Origin: Pelotomaculum_C sp050950345
GTDB lineage: Bacteria; Bacillota; Desulfotomaculia; Desulfotomaculales; Pelotomaculaceae
NCBI GenBank assembly: GCA_050950345.1
Contig: JBMNHK010000009.1
Span: 1-50,854, forward strand
Direction of reading: 5' to 3'
DNA: 50,854 bases
This document shows, in pieces, positions 25,226 to 32,848 of the stretch (position 1 is its first letter; each line of letters begins with the position of its first letter). The notes beneath the pieces were generated by a model that saw nothing but the letters and a program-made list of their open reading frames with translations, was not told the DNA's origin and ran no database searches. A program made the translations under genes and the position numbers.

Positions 25226-26920
25226 ATGTTCAAGGAAATAGTAGTCAATGTAGCTGAAGAGGAAACCAGGGTTGCTGTGCTGGAAGACCGAATACCTGTA
25301 GAAATATCCATTGAAAGGGCGATCAACAAGCGTTTGGTGGGTAATATTTTTAAAGGGCGGGTAGAAAACGTCTTGCCGGGTATGCAGGCAGCCTTCGTCA
25401 ACATCGGTTTGGAGAAGAATGCCTTTTTATACGTTGAGGATGCACTGCCTGCGCGCACGGCAGAAAATAACGGCAATGGCGATTCAGCATTGAGCAGTAT
25501 CAGCATAAGCGATATTCTGAAACAAGGCCAGGAAACTCTGGTGCAGATTGTCAAAGAACCCATTGGTACAAAAGGCCCCCGTGTCACCATTCACATCACC
25601 CTGCCGGGGCGTTACCTGGTGCTGATGCCAACAGTTGATTATATTGGCATTTCACGGCGGATTGAGTCTGAGAAGGAGCGGGAACGGCTCAAAGAGCTTG
25701 CTGGCAGGGTCAAACCGGAGGGTATGGGATTGATCGTCAGGACAGTGGCCGAAGGGGTGGAGGAGGAAGAATTGCGCCAGGATATTACTATGCTTACCAA
25801 GCTATGGCGTAAAATTCTCAACCGTGCTGCCCACAGCCCTGTGCCAAACCTGATCCACCACGATTTGGAACTGGTCCAGCGCATTCTGCGGGATACATTT
25901 TCTGAGGACGTTGACCGTCTAACCCTGGACTCCCGCTTCGAGTATGAAAAGGTACTGGAATATCTGGATCTCACCGATCCACATTTGAAGCCGCGAGTCT
26001 TTTTTGATGCTCGGGAAAATATTTTTGAGGAATATGGTATTGAACAGGAAATCGACAAGGCTTTAAAGCGCAAGGTCTGGCTTAAAAACGGCGGTTACCT
26101 GGTCATTGACCAGGCGGAAGCTTTGACGGCCATAGATGTTAATACAGGTAAGTATGTGGGTACAACCAACCTGGAGGATACGGTTGTAAAGACTAATCTG
26201 GAAGCTGCCCAGGAAATCAGCAGACAGCTGCGCCTGCGCAATATCGGGGGAATTATCATTGTTGACTTCATAGATATGAATGAAGAAAGCCATCGCCAGG
26301 AAGTGCTGCAGGCGCTTGAAACAGAAATAAAAAAAGATAAGACTAAAACCAATATCCTGGGACTAACTCAACTGGGTTTGGTAGAAATGACCCGCAAAAA
26401 AGTCCGCCCCAGCTTGTCGGAAGTATTACAAAAGACCTGTCCTTATTGTGATGGCAGAGGTAAGGTGCTTTCCGAGGAAACCCTTGGTATCCAATATACC
26501 AACCAGATTTTTAATCTGGCCCGCCAGACCACGGCTAAGACGATCCTGGTAGAAGCGAATTCGGCGGTAGCAGCAAGGTTGATCGGCAGCGGTGGTGCTA
26601 ATTTACGGGAATTAGAGAGCAAAACAGGAAAAAACCTCTATATTCGCGGCTCTACCAACCAGCATATTGAAGCAGTAGCTATCCGGCCGGCCCTGGAGAA
26701 CGAAGAGGAGCATCTCACTAACTTCCCGGTAAAGCCCGGAGAAATATTGGAAGTGAAAGTTGAAGAGACCCATATCACCAATAATAATGACGGGATCGCC
26801 AGGGTAGATGGTTTTATCCTTGACATTGAAGGCGCGGGATCAATGGTGGGAGCGACTATTCCTGTGGAAGTCAGTAAAGTCTACAGAACCTATGCTAAAG
26901 CCCACCCGGTTAAAATCTGA
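25226..26920 (+). CDS. rng: Ribonuclease G/E family with C-terminal TRAM-like domain
   Basis: RNase G is an endoribonuclease acting on 5' monophosphate RNAs, including rRNA precursors. The 564-residue product has an S1 domain inserted near residues 35-115, the DNase I-like catalytic core with Asp304 and Asp347 (equivalent to Asp303 and Asp346 of E. coli RNase E), and the zinc-link C405-P-Y-C408. After the core, residues of about 500-564 read as a TRAM-type RNA-binding domain ('GEILEVKVEE...GIARVDGFILDIEGA'), which is not part of E. coli RNase G. The ATG at 25226 follows GAGGAG at 25214-25219. It precedes rplU. Confidence 0.93.
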   Translation: MFKEIVVNVAEEETRVAVLEDRIPVEISIERAINKRLVGNIFKGRVENVLPGMQAAFVNIGLEKNAFLYVEDALPARTAENNGNGDSALSSISISDILKQGQETLVQIVKEPIGTKGPRVTIHITLPGRYLVLMPTVDYIGISRRIESEKERERLKELAGRVKPEGMGLIVRTVAEGVEEEELRQDITMLTKLWRKILNRAAHSPVPNLIHHDLELVQRILRDTFSEDVDRLTLDSRFEYEKVLEYLDLTDPHLKPRVFFDARENIFEEYGIEQEIDKALKRKVWLKNGGYLVIDQAEALTAIDVNTGKYVGTTNLEDTVVKTNLEAAQEISRQLRLRNIGGIIIVDFIDMNEESHRQEVLQALETEIKKDKTKTNILGLTQLGLVEMTRKKVRPSLSEVLQKTCPYCDGRGKVLSEETLGIQYTNQIFNLARQTTAKTILVEANSAVAARLIGSGGANLRELESKTGKNLYIRGSTNQHIEAVAIRPALENEEEHLTNFPVKPGEILEVKVEETHITNNNDGIARVDGFILDIEGAGSMVGATIPVEVSKVYRTYAKAHPVKI

Positions 26921-26928
26921 TCGATTTG

Positions 26929-26956
26929 TTGACAATACCTCTTATTATGATAAAAT
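26929..26956 (+). promoter_or_regulatory. Sigma-A promoter for rplU-rpmA
   Basis: TTGACA (26929-26934), 16-base spacer, TAAAAT (26951-26956). The -35 is a perfect match. It starts the transcript that contains the L21 leader. Confidence 0.75.
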
Positions 26957-26962
26957 ATTAAG

Positions 26963-27062
26963 CTGTAGGTGTTTTTATGATGCGGTAGCCGCACGGGAAT
27001 GGTCTTGCAAATGGGCCTGACGTTAAGCCCTACCTTCCCCGGCGTGTCCCGATATTTAAGGG
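26963..27062 (+). ncRNA. Ribosomal protein L21 leader RNA
   Basis: The region between the rplU promoter and start is G+C-rich and structured, with a GCGG-TAG-CCGC hairpin (about 26980-26990) and a longer pairing of GGGCC/GCCCT-type segments, followed by GGGGG near the start codon. Position and general sequence (GGTGTTTTTATGA... then CCGCACGGG) fit the Firmicutes L21 leader family, an autoregulatory element bound by L21. I recognise it by pattern, not by a covariance search. Confidence 0.6.
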
Positions 27063-27072
27063 GGTTAGATAA

Positions 27073-27384
27073 TTGTACGCTATTATTGAGACAGGTGGTA
27101 AGCAGTACCGGGTGAGTGAAGGCGACACTCTCTATGTTGAAAAATTGCCTGCCCAGGCGGGAGAAACGGTCGAGATAGACCGTGTTCTGGCTTTAGTTGA
27201 CGGGGATAACCTGAAAATAGGCTCCCCGGTAGTAGAAGGAGCCAGGGTGGTTCTGAAAGTGGTTCGCCACGGCAGAGGCAAGAAAATTATTGTCTTTAAG
27301 TATAAGGCTAAAAAGAACTATCGCCGTAAACAGGGTCATCGCCAGGCATTTACTGAAGTGACCGTTGAAAAGATTGAAGCTTGA
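27073..27384 (+). CDS. rplU: 50S ribosomal protein L21
   Basis: L21 binds 23S rRNA in the large subunit. The 103-residue product has the full family pattern: 'YAIIETGGKQYRV' at the N-terminus and 'KYKAKKNYRRKQGHRQ' near residue 78-93. The TTG start at 27073 follows AAGGGGG at about 27058-27064. Unlike most Firmicutes, no prp (ysxB) gene lies between rplU and rpmA; only 47 bases separate them. Confidence 0.97.
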   Translation: MYAIIETGGKQYRVSEGDTLYVEKLPAQAGETVEIDRVLALVDGDNLKIGSPVVEGARVVLKVVRHGRGKKIIVFKYKAKKNYRRKQGHRQAFTEVTVEKIEA

Positions 27385-27431
27385 TTGGCCTCTGATACAA
27401 TTTTGGAATTTTAAAAGAGAGGTGAATTAAC

Positions 27432-27698
27432 TTGGCACACAAGAAAGGTGTTGGAAGTTCCCGGAACGGACGTGACTCACAACCAAAGATGCTGGGTGTT
27501 AAGAGGGCAGACGGACAATTTGTATTGGCCGGTAATATTTTGGTGCGCCAGCGCGGCACTAAAATCCATCCCGGTTTAAATGTCGGTATTGGTTCGGACG
27601 ATACTCTTTTTGCTAAAGCAGATGGTGTGGTCAGCTTTGAAAGAAGGGGCCGGGACAAAAAAGTAGTTAGCGTCCATCAGGTTGAGGAAATTGTATAA
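27432..27698 (+). CDS. rpmA: 50S ribosomal protein L27
   Basis: L27 reaches the peptidyl transferase centre with its N-terminus. The 88-residue product begins M-A-H-K-K-G-V-G-S-S-R-N-G-R-D-S, so it lacks the 9-residue extension ending before A-x-K-K-G that most Firmicutes L27 carry and remove with the Prp protease. An in-frame TGA at 27423-27425, nine bases before TTG 27432, proves that no longer start is possible. GAGAGGTG (27417-27424) is the ribosome binding site. The lack of a neighbouring prp gene agrees with this. Confidence 0.97.
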   Translation: MAHKKGVGSSRNGRDSQPKMLGVKRADGQFVLAGNILVRQRGTKIHPGLNVGIGSDDTLFAKADGVVSFERRGRDKKVVSVHQVEEIV

Positions 27699-27710
27699 AA
27701 ACCTTAAAGA

Positions 27711-27741
27711 AAAGCGGTCCTCCAAGGGGCCGCTTTTTTTT
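27711..27741 (+). terminator. Rho-independent terminator after rpmA
   Basis: AAAGCGGTCC (27711-27720) pairs with GGGGCCGCTTT through ten pairs with one wobble, followed by a run of eight T. It separates the ribosomal protein genes from spo0B. Confidence 0.9.
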
Positions 27742-27827
27742 GAATGATTTATATAGTATTATATAGAGAATATATGTCATCAATTGGCAATGAGCAGAAA
27801 GCGATCCCCTGGAAGGAGGCTGCCGGT

Positions 27828-28400
27828 TTGAAACTGGAAAAGCTATTGGACGCTATTCAAGGGCAAAGACATGATTTTCTAAACCATCTGCAAGTCATAG
27901 CGGGACTATTGCAGCTAAAGAAGGTAGACCGGGCAATGGACTACCTCAAGCAGGTCAGCAATGAGGTGGCAAAGTATAGCCATACATCAAAGGTAACTAT
28001 ACCTGAGTTGAGTGCAGCCCTGCTTATTGCCATCAATGAGGCAGCTATGCTCCAGATTGAGCTTGTTCTAAGCATCAACTCTGATTTGGCAAAGTGCGCG
28101 GTACCTGGAGCTGTGGTAAGTAACGCATTGGAAATATGTCTTAACAGTGCTTTCGAAACGATAGCGATGCAGGAAATCGAGGAGAGGCGCCGTCTTGAGG
28201 TTGTATTCGCTGAGAGAGAACAGGAGTACACGTGCCGGTTGTTGTTTCCTGAGCCTTTACTGGCAGATCTTAAAAGGTTTGAGGCTACACTGGTGCCGGC
28301 CGTGGAGATGCTCAGCCCATATGGAGGGGCCCTGGATCTGGCGCTAGCCAATAACGGTGTGAAGATATTTTTTACGCTGCCCCGTCAAGGGTTCGAGTAA
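27828..28400 (+). CDS. spo0B: Sporulation phosphotransferase Spo0B-like
   Basis: Spo0B relays phosphate from Spo0F to Spo0A and so controls entry into sporulation. The product has the helical His-phosphotransfer segment 'GQRHDFLNHLQVIAGLLQLKK' (about residues 12-32; phospho-acceptor His in R-H-D) and a reduced GHKL-like C-terminal domain without ATP-binding boxes. I chose TTG 27828 because AAGGAGG at 27813-27819 is perfectly spaced; this gives 190 residues, close to B. subtilis Spo0B (192). The frame is open back to ATG 27744, right after the terminator, with no ribosome binding site. Position between rpmA and obgE is the same as in Bacillus. Confidence 0.85.
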   Translation: MKLEKLLDAIQGQRHDFLNHLQVIAGLLQLKKVDRAMDYLKQVSNEVAKYSHTSKVTIPELSAALLIAINEAAMLQIELVLSINSDLAKCAVPGAVVSNALEICLNSAFETIAMQEIEERRRLEVVFAEREQEYTCRLLFPEPLLADLKRFEATLVPAVEMLSPYGGALDLALANNGVKIFFTLPRQGFE

Positions 28401-28429
28401 ACTGGTTAGAATATGGACGGGTGATAGAT

Positions 28430-29698
28430 ATGTTTATTGATAAAGCAAGGATTTATGTCAAAGGTGGCGACGGAGGCAATGGCTGTGTCGCTATGCGGCG
28501 GGAGAAATATGTTCCTGAAGGCGGGCCCTGGGGAGGTGACGGCGGACGCGGCGGTGATGTTGTGTTTCAAGCAGATGAGGGTTTGCGCACATTGATAGAC
28601 TTCCGTTACAAGCGCCATTACAAGGCAGACCGGGGAAAACATGGTGAAGGGAAGAACAGATACGGCCGGTCTGCTGACGATTTGCTGGTCAGAGTGCCGG
28701 TGGGCACATTGGTCAGAGATGAAGATACGGGCGAATTGCTTGCTGACCTTGTCTTGCACGGCCAGCGAGTGGTGGTTGCCCGTGGCGGCCGTGGCGGAAG
28801 AGGCAACGTCCATTTCGCTACACCGCATAATAAGGCTCCCAAGATGGCTGAAAAAGGCGAACCGGGTGAAGAGCGCTGGCTTAGCCTTGAGCTTAAACTG
28901 CTGGCTGACGTTGGGTTGATCGGTTTTCCCAATGCAGGTAAATCGACTTTGATTTCAGTGATCTCTCACGCCAAGCCAAAGATAGCTAATTATCCGTTCA
29001 CAACTGTTGTCCCCAATCTGGGTGTGGTGCGCATGGATGAAGGCAGCAGTTTCGTTGTGGCTGATATTCCCGGCCTGATTGAAGGCGCCCATGCCGGGGC
29101 GGGACTGGGGCACGAATTCTTAAGGCATGTGGAACGCACCAGGCTTTTGATTCATGTTTTGGATACAGCCGGCAGTGAAGGCAGGGACCCGGTGGAAGAT
29201 TTTAAAATAACCAACCGTGAACTTACCATGTATAATCCCTTGCTGGGTTCCCGGGCCCAGGTCATTGCCGCAAACAAAATAGATCTGCCGGAAGCAGAGG
29301 AAAACCTGGCCAGGCTTAAGGAAGCTTATGGCGAAACTTATGAGATATTTCCCATCTCTGCTGCTACCGGCAGCGGTCTAGATCCGTTAATCTACAGGGT
29401 CGCAGCTTTACTGGAGGAAATTCCGGCAGTGGTATCTACGGAGGCGGAAACAGCAGAGCATATTATCCACCAGGCTGAACCACGCTTTACAATAACCAAA
29501 GAAACAGGGATCTGGATGGTTGCTGGCAAAGAAATCCAGCGCCATGTGGCTATGACAGACCTTGATAATGATGAGGCGGTGGAGCGTCTGCAGAGGATTT
29601 TTAAACTTATGGGCGTTGAAGATGCTCTCAAGGAAGCAGGGATTAAAGAAGGCGATACAGTAAAAATCGGTGAATTTGAGTTTGAATATGTAGAATAA
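28430..29698 (+). CDS. obgE: GTPase ObgE/CgtA
   Basis: Obg is an essential GTPase in 50S assembly and stress control, and in Bacillus it is needed for sporulation. The 422-residue product has the glycine-rich Obg fold (about 2-155, with 'VKGGDGGNG' and 'GGRGGRGN'), the G domain with G1 GFPNAGKS at 165-172, 'DIPGLIEGAH' and N-K-I-D, and the C-terminal OCT domain. I chose ATG 28430 over GTG 28421; a GGACGGGTGA stretch just upstream supports it. It lies 29 bases after spo0B. Confidence 0.97.
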   Translation: MFIDKARIYVKGGDGGNGCVAMRREKYVPEGGPWGGDGGRGGDVVFQADEGLRTLIDFRYKRHYKADRGKHGEGKNRYGRSADDLLVRVPVGTLVRDEDTGELLADLVLHGQRVVVARGGRGGRGNVHFATPHNKAPKMAEKGEPGEERWLSLELKLLADVGLIGFPNAGKSTLISVISHAKPKIANYPFTTVVPNLGVVRMDEGSSFVVADIPGLIEGAHAGAGLGHEFLRHVERTRLLIHVLDTAGSEGRDPVEDFKITNRELTMYNPLLGSRAQVIAANKIDLPEAEENLARLKEAYGETYEIFPISAATGSGLDPLIYRVAALLEEIPAVVSTEAETAEHIIHQAEPRFTITKETGIWMVAGKEIQRHVAMTDLDNDEAVERLQRIFKLMGVEDALKEAGIKEGDTVKIGEFEFEYVE

Positions 29699-29710
29699 AC
29701 AGGTGTAGCT

Positions 29711-30841
29711 ATGAATGCACGAAATTTCCAAGATATCCAGCGCATTGTGGTTAAAGTGGGTACCAGTTCCGTGGCCCATGCCACAGGCAAACCAAACCTT
29801 TATAAAATCGAAAGCCTGGTTCGGCAGTTGGCGGATCTCTATAATAATGGCAAAGAAGTAATTTTAGTTACTTCAGGTGCTATCGGCACCGGCGCGGGCA
29901 AGCTTGGTTTGCCGGGCAAGCCCAGGACCATACCGGAGAAGCAGGCAGCAGCTGCGGTGGGGCAGGGTATTCTCATGCATATTTATGAGAAGTTCTTTGC
30001 CGAATACGGTGTAACGGTGGGTCAAGTCTTGCTGACCCGTGAGGATTTTGCGGATCGCAAGCGGTTTTTGAATGCCAGGAACTCCTTGCATGCCATGCTG
30101 CATTTCGGTGTTATCCCAGTCATTAACGAAAACGATACTGTGGCGGTTGATGAAATCAAGCTGGGAGATAATGATAACCTGTCTGCGCTGGTGGCTGCAC
30201 TTGTTGACGCTGAGCTACTGGTTTTACTGTCCGATATAGAAGGCTTGTTTAGTGCTGATCCGCGCAAAGATAAAAACGCCAGGTTAATTCGCGACGTAAC
30301 GGAAATAACACCGGAGATTGAGGCTTTAAGCGGTGGCAGCGGCTCCAAACTGGGTACCGGCGGCATGACTACTAAAATCCAGGCAGCCAGGATTGCCATG
30401 CATTCCGGGGTAACTACGGTTATCGCCAATATGGAAGAGAAAGATATTGTCCGCCGGATTCTTGCGGGGGAGACGGTGGGAACTGTTTTTTGGCCTTGCG
30501 TCAATAAAATGGGCAACAGGAAGCGCTGGATAGCTTTCAGTTCTTCAGTATGCGGTAAGATCTTCATAGATGAAGGGGCAACCAGGGCGCTTCTCCAGGA
30601 AGGCAAAAGCCTCCTGCCTTCAGGTGTGATCAGGACAGAAGGCGACTTTGATATCGGCAATACGGTATCAATATATGGAGCCGATGGCTGTGAGATAGCC
30701 AGGGGCATAGTATCTTACTCCTCCGGGGAGATAGAAAGGATAAAAGGATTACACAGTAAGGAAATAGTTCGCGTCCTTGGTCACAAGGATTACGATGAGG
30801 TAGTCCATCGCAACAACATGGTTTTAGAATTTAAAGAATGA
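29711..30841 (+). CDS. proB: Glutamate 5-kinase with PUA domain
   Basis: ProB makes glutamyl 5-phosphate, the first step of proline synthesis. The 376-residue product has the amino-acid kinase fold ('VVKVGTSSV' at about residues 13-21, 'TSGAIGTGAG' near 54, 'NENDTVAVDE' near 139) and a C-terminal PUA domain (about 275-360). It begins 12 bases after obgE. proA, the usual partner, is not in the window, though obgE-proB adjacency is common in Clostridia. Confidence 0.95.
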   Translation: MNARNFQDIQRIVVKVGTSSVAHATGKPNLYKIESLVRQLADLYNNGKEVILVTSGAIGTGAGKLGLPGKPRTIPEKQAAAAVGQGILMHIYEKFFAEYGVTVGQVLLTREDFADRKRFLNARNSLHAMLHFGVIPVINENDTVAVDEIKLGDNDNLSALVAALVDAELLVLLSDIEGLFSADPRKDKNARLIRDVTEITPEIEALSGGSGSKLGTGGMTTKIQAARIAMHSGVTTVIANMEEKDIVRRILAGETVGTVFWPCVNKMGNRKRWIAFSSSVCGKIFIDEGATRALLQEGKSLLPSGVIRTEGDFDIGNTVSIYGADGCEIARGIVSYSSGEIERIKGLHSKEIVRVLGHKDYDEVVHRNNMVLEFKE

Positions 30842-30845
30842 AAAG

Positions 30846-30893
30846 TTTATGATTTGATTGGTTTCTACATTTATGATTTGATTGGTTTCTACA
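30846..30893 (+). repeat. Two perfect tandem copies of a 24-bp unit
   Basis: The 24-base unit beginning TTTATGATTTGATTGG is present at 30846-30869 and again, identically, at 30870-30893, in the gap between proB and nadD. It is AT-rich and contains TTGATT twice. A recent duplication or a regulatory repeat is possible. Confidence 0.9.
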
Positions 30894-30934
30894 TTTTGCT
30901 TGCATTTCTTAAGACCAGAAGTTACAATTGCTTT

Positions 30935-31561
30935 ATGAGTAAAGGGACAAACAATATTTCCCGGTACGGCATAATGGGGGGTACCTTTGATCCGATTCAT
31001 TACGGGCACCTGGTGACAGCGGAGGGTGCCAGGTATGAGTTTGGGTTGGATAAGGTATTTTTTATCCCTGCAGGTCAACCACCTCATAAAGCTAATCTTA
31101 AGCTCACTGATCCCTGGCAGAGGTTTGAAATGACTAAGCTGGCTGTGGCAACCAACCCGTTTTTTGAAACCTTGCCCTTGGAGATAGAGCGTCCGGGACC
31201 ATCTTATGCTATTGATACCATAAAGGAACTGACCAGGCAGTACCCCGGTAAACAATTCTATTTTATAACCGGCGCTGATGCTGTGATAGAAATAATTAAC
31301 TGGAAAAATGCTGATGAGCTGCTTTCTATGTGCTTTTTTATCGCGGCAACCCGGCCGGGCATTAAGCTGGACGATATGAAGAGAAAAGTAAACGCCTTGC
31401 CGCAGGAGCTTAATAAGAATATTTTTTGTATGGAGGTTCCCGCTTTAGCCATATCATCCACCGATATACGCCAACGCGTGACCGGAGGCAGGCCGATTAA
31501 ATATTTACTTCCCGAAAAGGTTGAGCAGTATATCATCAGCCATAACATCTACAGGGTTTGA
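30935..31561 (+). CDS. nadD: Nicotinate-nucleotide adenylyltransferase
   Basis: NadD converts nicotinate mononucleotide to deamido-NAD. The 208-residue product has the nucleotidyltransferase motif G-G-T-F-D-P-I-H-Y-G-H at residues 15-25 and the C-terminal I-S-S-T-D-I-R motif. The frame is open from 30854 through the tandem repeat, but ATG 30935 gives the normal N-terminus; its ribosome binding site is weak. The usual next gene yqeK is absent; an RRM protein and rsfS follow. It is one of two NAD-related loci in the window (see 46948-49317). Confidence 0.94.
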   Translation: MSKGTNNISRYGIMGGTFDPIHYGHLVTAEGARYEFGLDKVFFIPAGQPPHKANLKLTDPWQRFEMTKLAVATNPFFETLPLEIERPGPSYAIDTIKELTRQYPGKQFYFITGADAVIEIINWKNADELLSMCFFIAATRPGIKLDDMKRKVNALPQELNKNIFCMEVPALAISSTDIRQRVTGGRPIKYLLPEKVEQYIISHNIYRV

Positions 31562-31665
31562 AATATGGAAAAATCTTAGACAGGTTACTATTGCATCAGG
31601 TTAACTCCTTTTGCAGATAATAACGCATGAAAACAGTTTCTTAAAGGGAAAGAGGTGATTAGTCA

Positions 31666-31920
31666 ATGGCGCGAACTTTATATGTAGGTAATTTGCCATG
31701 GGCAACAAAAGCTGAAGAACTTGCAGAGGTTTTTAGCGCACATGGTGAAGTGTTAAGTAGTCGCGTTATTACTGATCGTGAGTCCGGTCGCTCCCGCGGG
31801 TTTGGCTTTGTTGAAGTCCGGGATGAAGATGCGGAGACCATGATCGCAGCAATGAACGGGACTGAACTAAGCGGGCGGGTCATAACCGTTAATGAAGCCA
31901 AGGCGAGAGATGACCGATAG
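31666..31920 (+). CDS. Single-RRM RNA-binding protein
   Basis: An 84-residue protein made of one RNA recognition motif. RNP2 reads LYVGNLPW at residues 4-11 and RNP1 reads RGFGFVEV at about 45-52, both with the aromatic residues that stack on RNA bases. There is no Gly-rich tail. Such small RRM proteins occur in cyanobacteria and scattered other bacteria, often cold-induced. AAGAGGTGATT at about 31650-31660 precedes the ATG, and a strong terminator follows, so it is probably a single-gene transcript placed between nadD and rsfS, where yqeK usually sits. Confidence 0.93.
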   Translation: MARTLYVGNLPWATKAEELAEVFSAHGEVLSSRVITDRESGRSRGFGFVEVRDEDAETMIAAMNGTELSGRVITVNEAKARDDR

Positions 31921-31926
31921 AGATTT

Positions 31927-31951
31927 AAACCTCCCATAAGGAGGTTTTTTC
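31927..31951 (+). terminator. Rho-independent terminator after the RRM gene
   Basis: AAACCTCC (31927-31934) and GGAGGTTT (31940-31947) form a perfect 8-bp stem with loop CATAA, followed by TTT. Confidence 0.9.
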
Positions 31952-32035
31952 TTAACCCTTTATGTAGCAGGAGATTTGTTATATCAATAGAATAAGTTCT
32001 TTGGGAAATAACACCATCAATAAGGAGGAGTGGCG

Positions 32036-32398
32036 TTGTTATTAAGTCCACAGGCAATAGTGAATATTGCCGTGATGGCGGCAGAAGAAAAAAAAGCTAT
32101 GGACCTCATCGTCCTTGACATCAGGAAAATATCCATTATCGCTGATTATTTTATTATCTGCAGCGGCCGATCCAAGACACAGGTACAAGCAATCGCAGAA
32201 TACATTTTAGAAAAAACAGAACTTGCAGGTTGCACGGTAAAACGCCAGGAGGGATTCAGGGAAGGTGAATGGGTCCTGCTTGATTTTGGCGATGTAGTCG
32301 TTCATGTTTTTCAAGAAGCTTTTCGCCAGTTCTACAACCTGGAGCGCTTATGGGGGGATGCGCCTGTGGTAGAGGTTCCCGTGAGTATTAACGGCTGA
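32036..32398 (+). CDS. rsfS: Ribosome silencing factor RsfS
   Basis: RsfS binds L14 and blocks subunit joining under nutrient stress. The 120-residue product has the family signature 'KAMDLIVLDIRKIS' near residue 20, 'ADYFIICSGRS' near 38-48, and 'GDVVVHVFQEAFRQFYNLERLW' near 83-104. The frame is open from GTG 32030, but TTG 32036 has the properly spaced AAGGAGG (32022-32028). It lies between nadD/RRM and leuS, the usual Firmicutes order apart from the missing yqeK. Confidence 0.95.
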   Translation: MLLSPQAIVNIAVMAAEEKKAMDLIVLDIRKISIIADYFIICSGRSKTQVQAIAEYILEKTELAGCTVKRQEGFREGEWVLLDFGDVVVHVFQEAFRQFYNLERLWGDAPVVEVPVSING

Positions 32399-32421
32399 TA
32401 TTGCAGTAAGGCATGTTGACA

Positions 32422-32450
32422 TTGACATCGCTTCGACAATATTTTATAAT
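32422..32450 (+). promoter_or_regulatory. Consensus sigma-A promoter of leuS
   Basis: TTGACA (32422-32427), 17-base spacer, TATAAT (32445-32450): a perfect consensus promoter. A second TTGACA overlaps just upstream (32416-32421). It drives the T-box leader. Confidence 0.9.
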
Positions 32451-32456
32451 TTTCTC

Positions 32457-32755
32457 AATTTGATTTTAAAGGCAATGATAGGGAGTAGTAATCAGCGCAG
32501 CCTATTAGAGAGCTGCCGGAGGGTGCAAGGCGGCAGGCCAGGCTGATGAACTCGCCCGAGAGCCGTCCGGGGAAGCAGCACTCCGGACCGGGTGCGCCGT
32601 TATCGCGTAAAGTGGGTAATGCTATAGAGCTTTACAGGCGGAACTGGAGCAGAAAGGCAGTTCGGCAAGATCAGTTCCTAAGAGCATTTACCAATAAGGG
32701 TGGTACCGCGGGAGAAACCTCTCGTCCCTGTGTGGGATGAAGAAGGTTTTTTTTT
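32457..32755 (+). promoter_or_regulatory. T-box leader for leuS, Leu CTC specifier
   Basis: A complete T-box: AGAGAGC followed by the distal loop region with GGGTGCAAGG (AG-bulge and GNTGNNA-type loop, about 32506-32530), specifier CTC at 32551-32553 within GAACTCGCC, T-box core AGGGTGGTACCGCG at 32697-32710, and a terminator hairpin at 32715-32755 (AACCT...AGGTT outer, TCGTCCC/GGGATGA inner, then nine T). CTC is a leucine codon, which fits the downstream gene. Confidence 0.92.
32715..32755 (+). terminator. Terminator of the leuS T-box
   Basis: The stem of AACCT with AGGTT and TCGTCCC with GGGATGA, followed by a long T-run, is the leader terminator that uncharged tRNA-Leu would disrupt. Confidence 0.85.
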
Positions 32756-32848
32756 GAGATTGATTAAGATTAACAAACAGAGTGCGGTTTTTGCAGTGCA
32801 GTGTTATAATTATGCACAGATTAACGTTTTTTCTGGGGGGACTTACCA

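Noticed and set aside
27744..27827. Longer spo0B start at 27744 (or 27774)
   Set aside because: The first ATG abuts the rpmA terminator and neither has a good ribosome binding site; TTG 27828 has AAGGAGG at ideal spacing and gives the family length.
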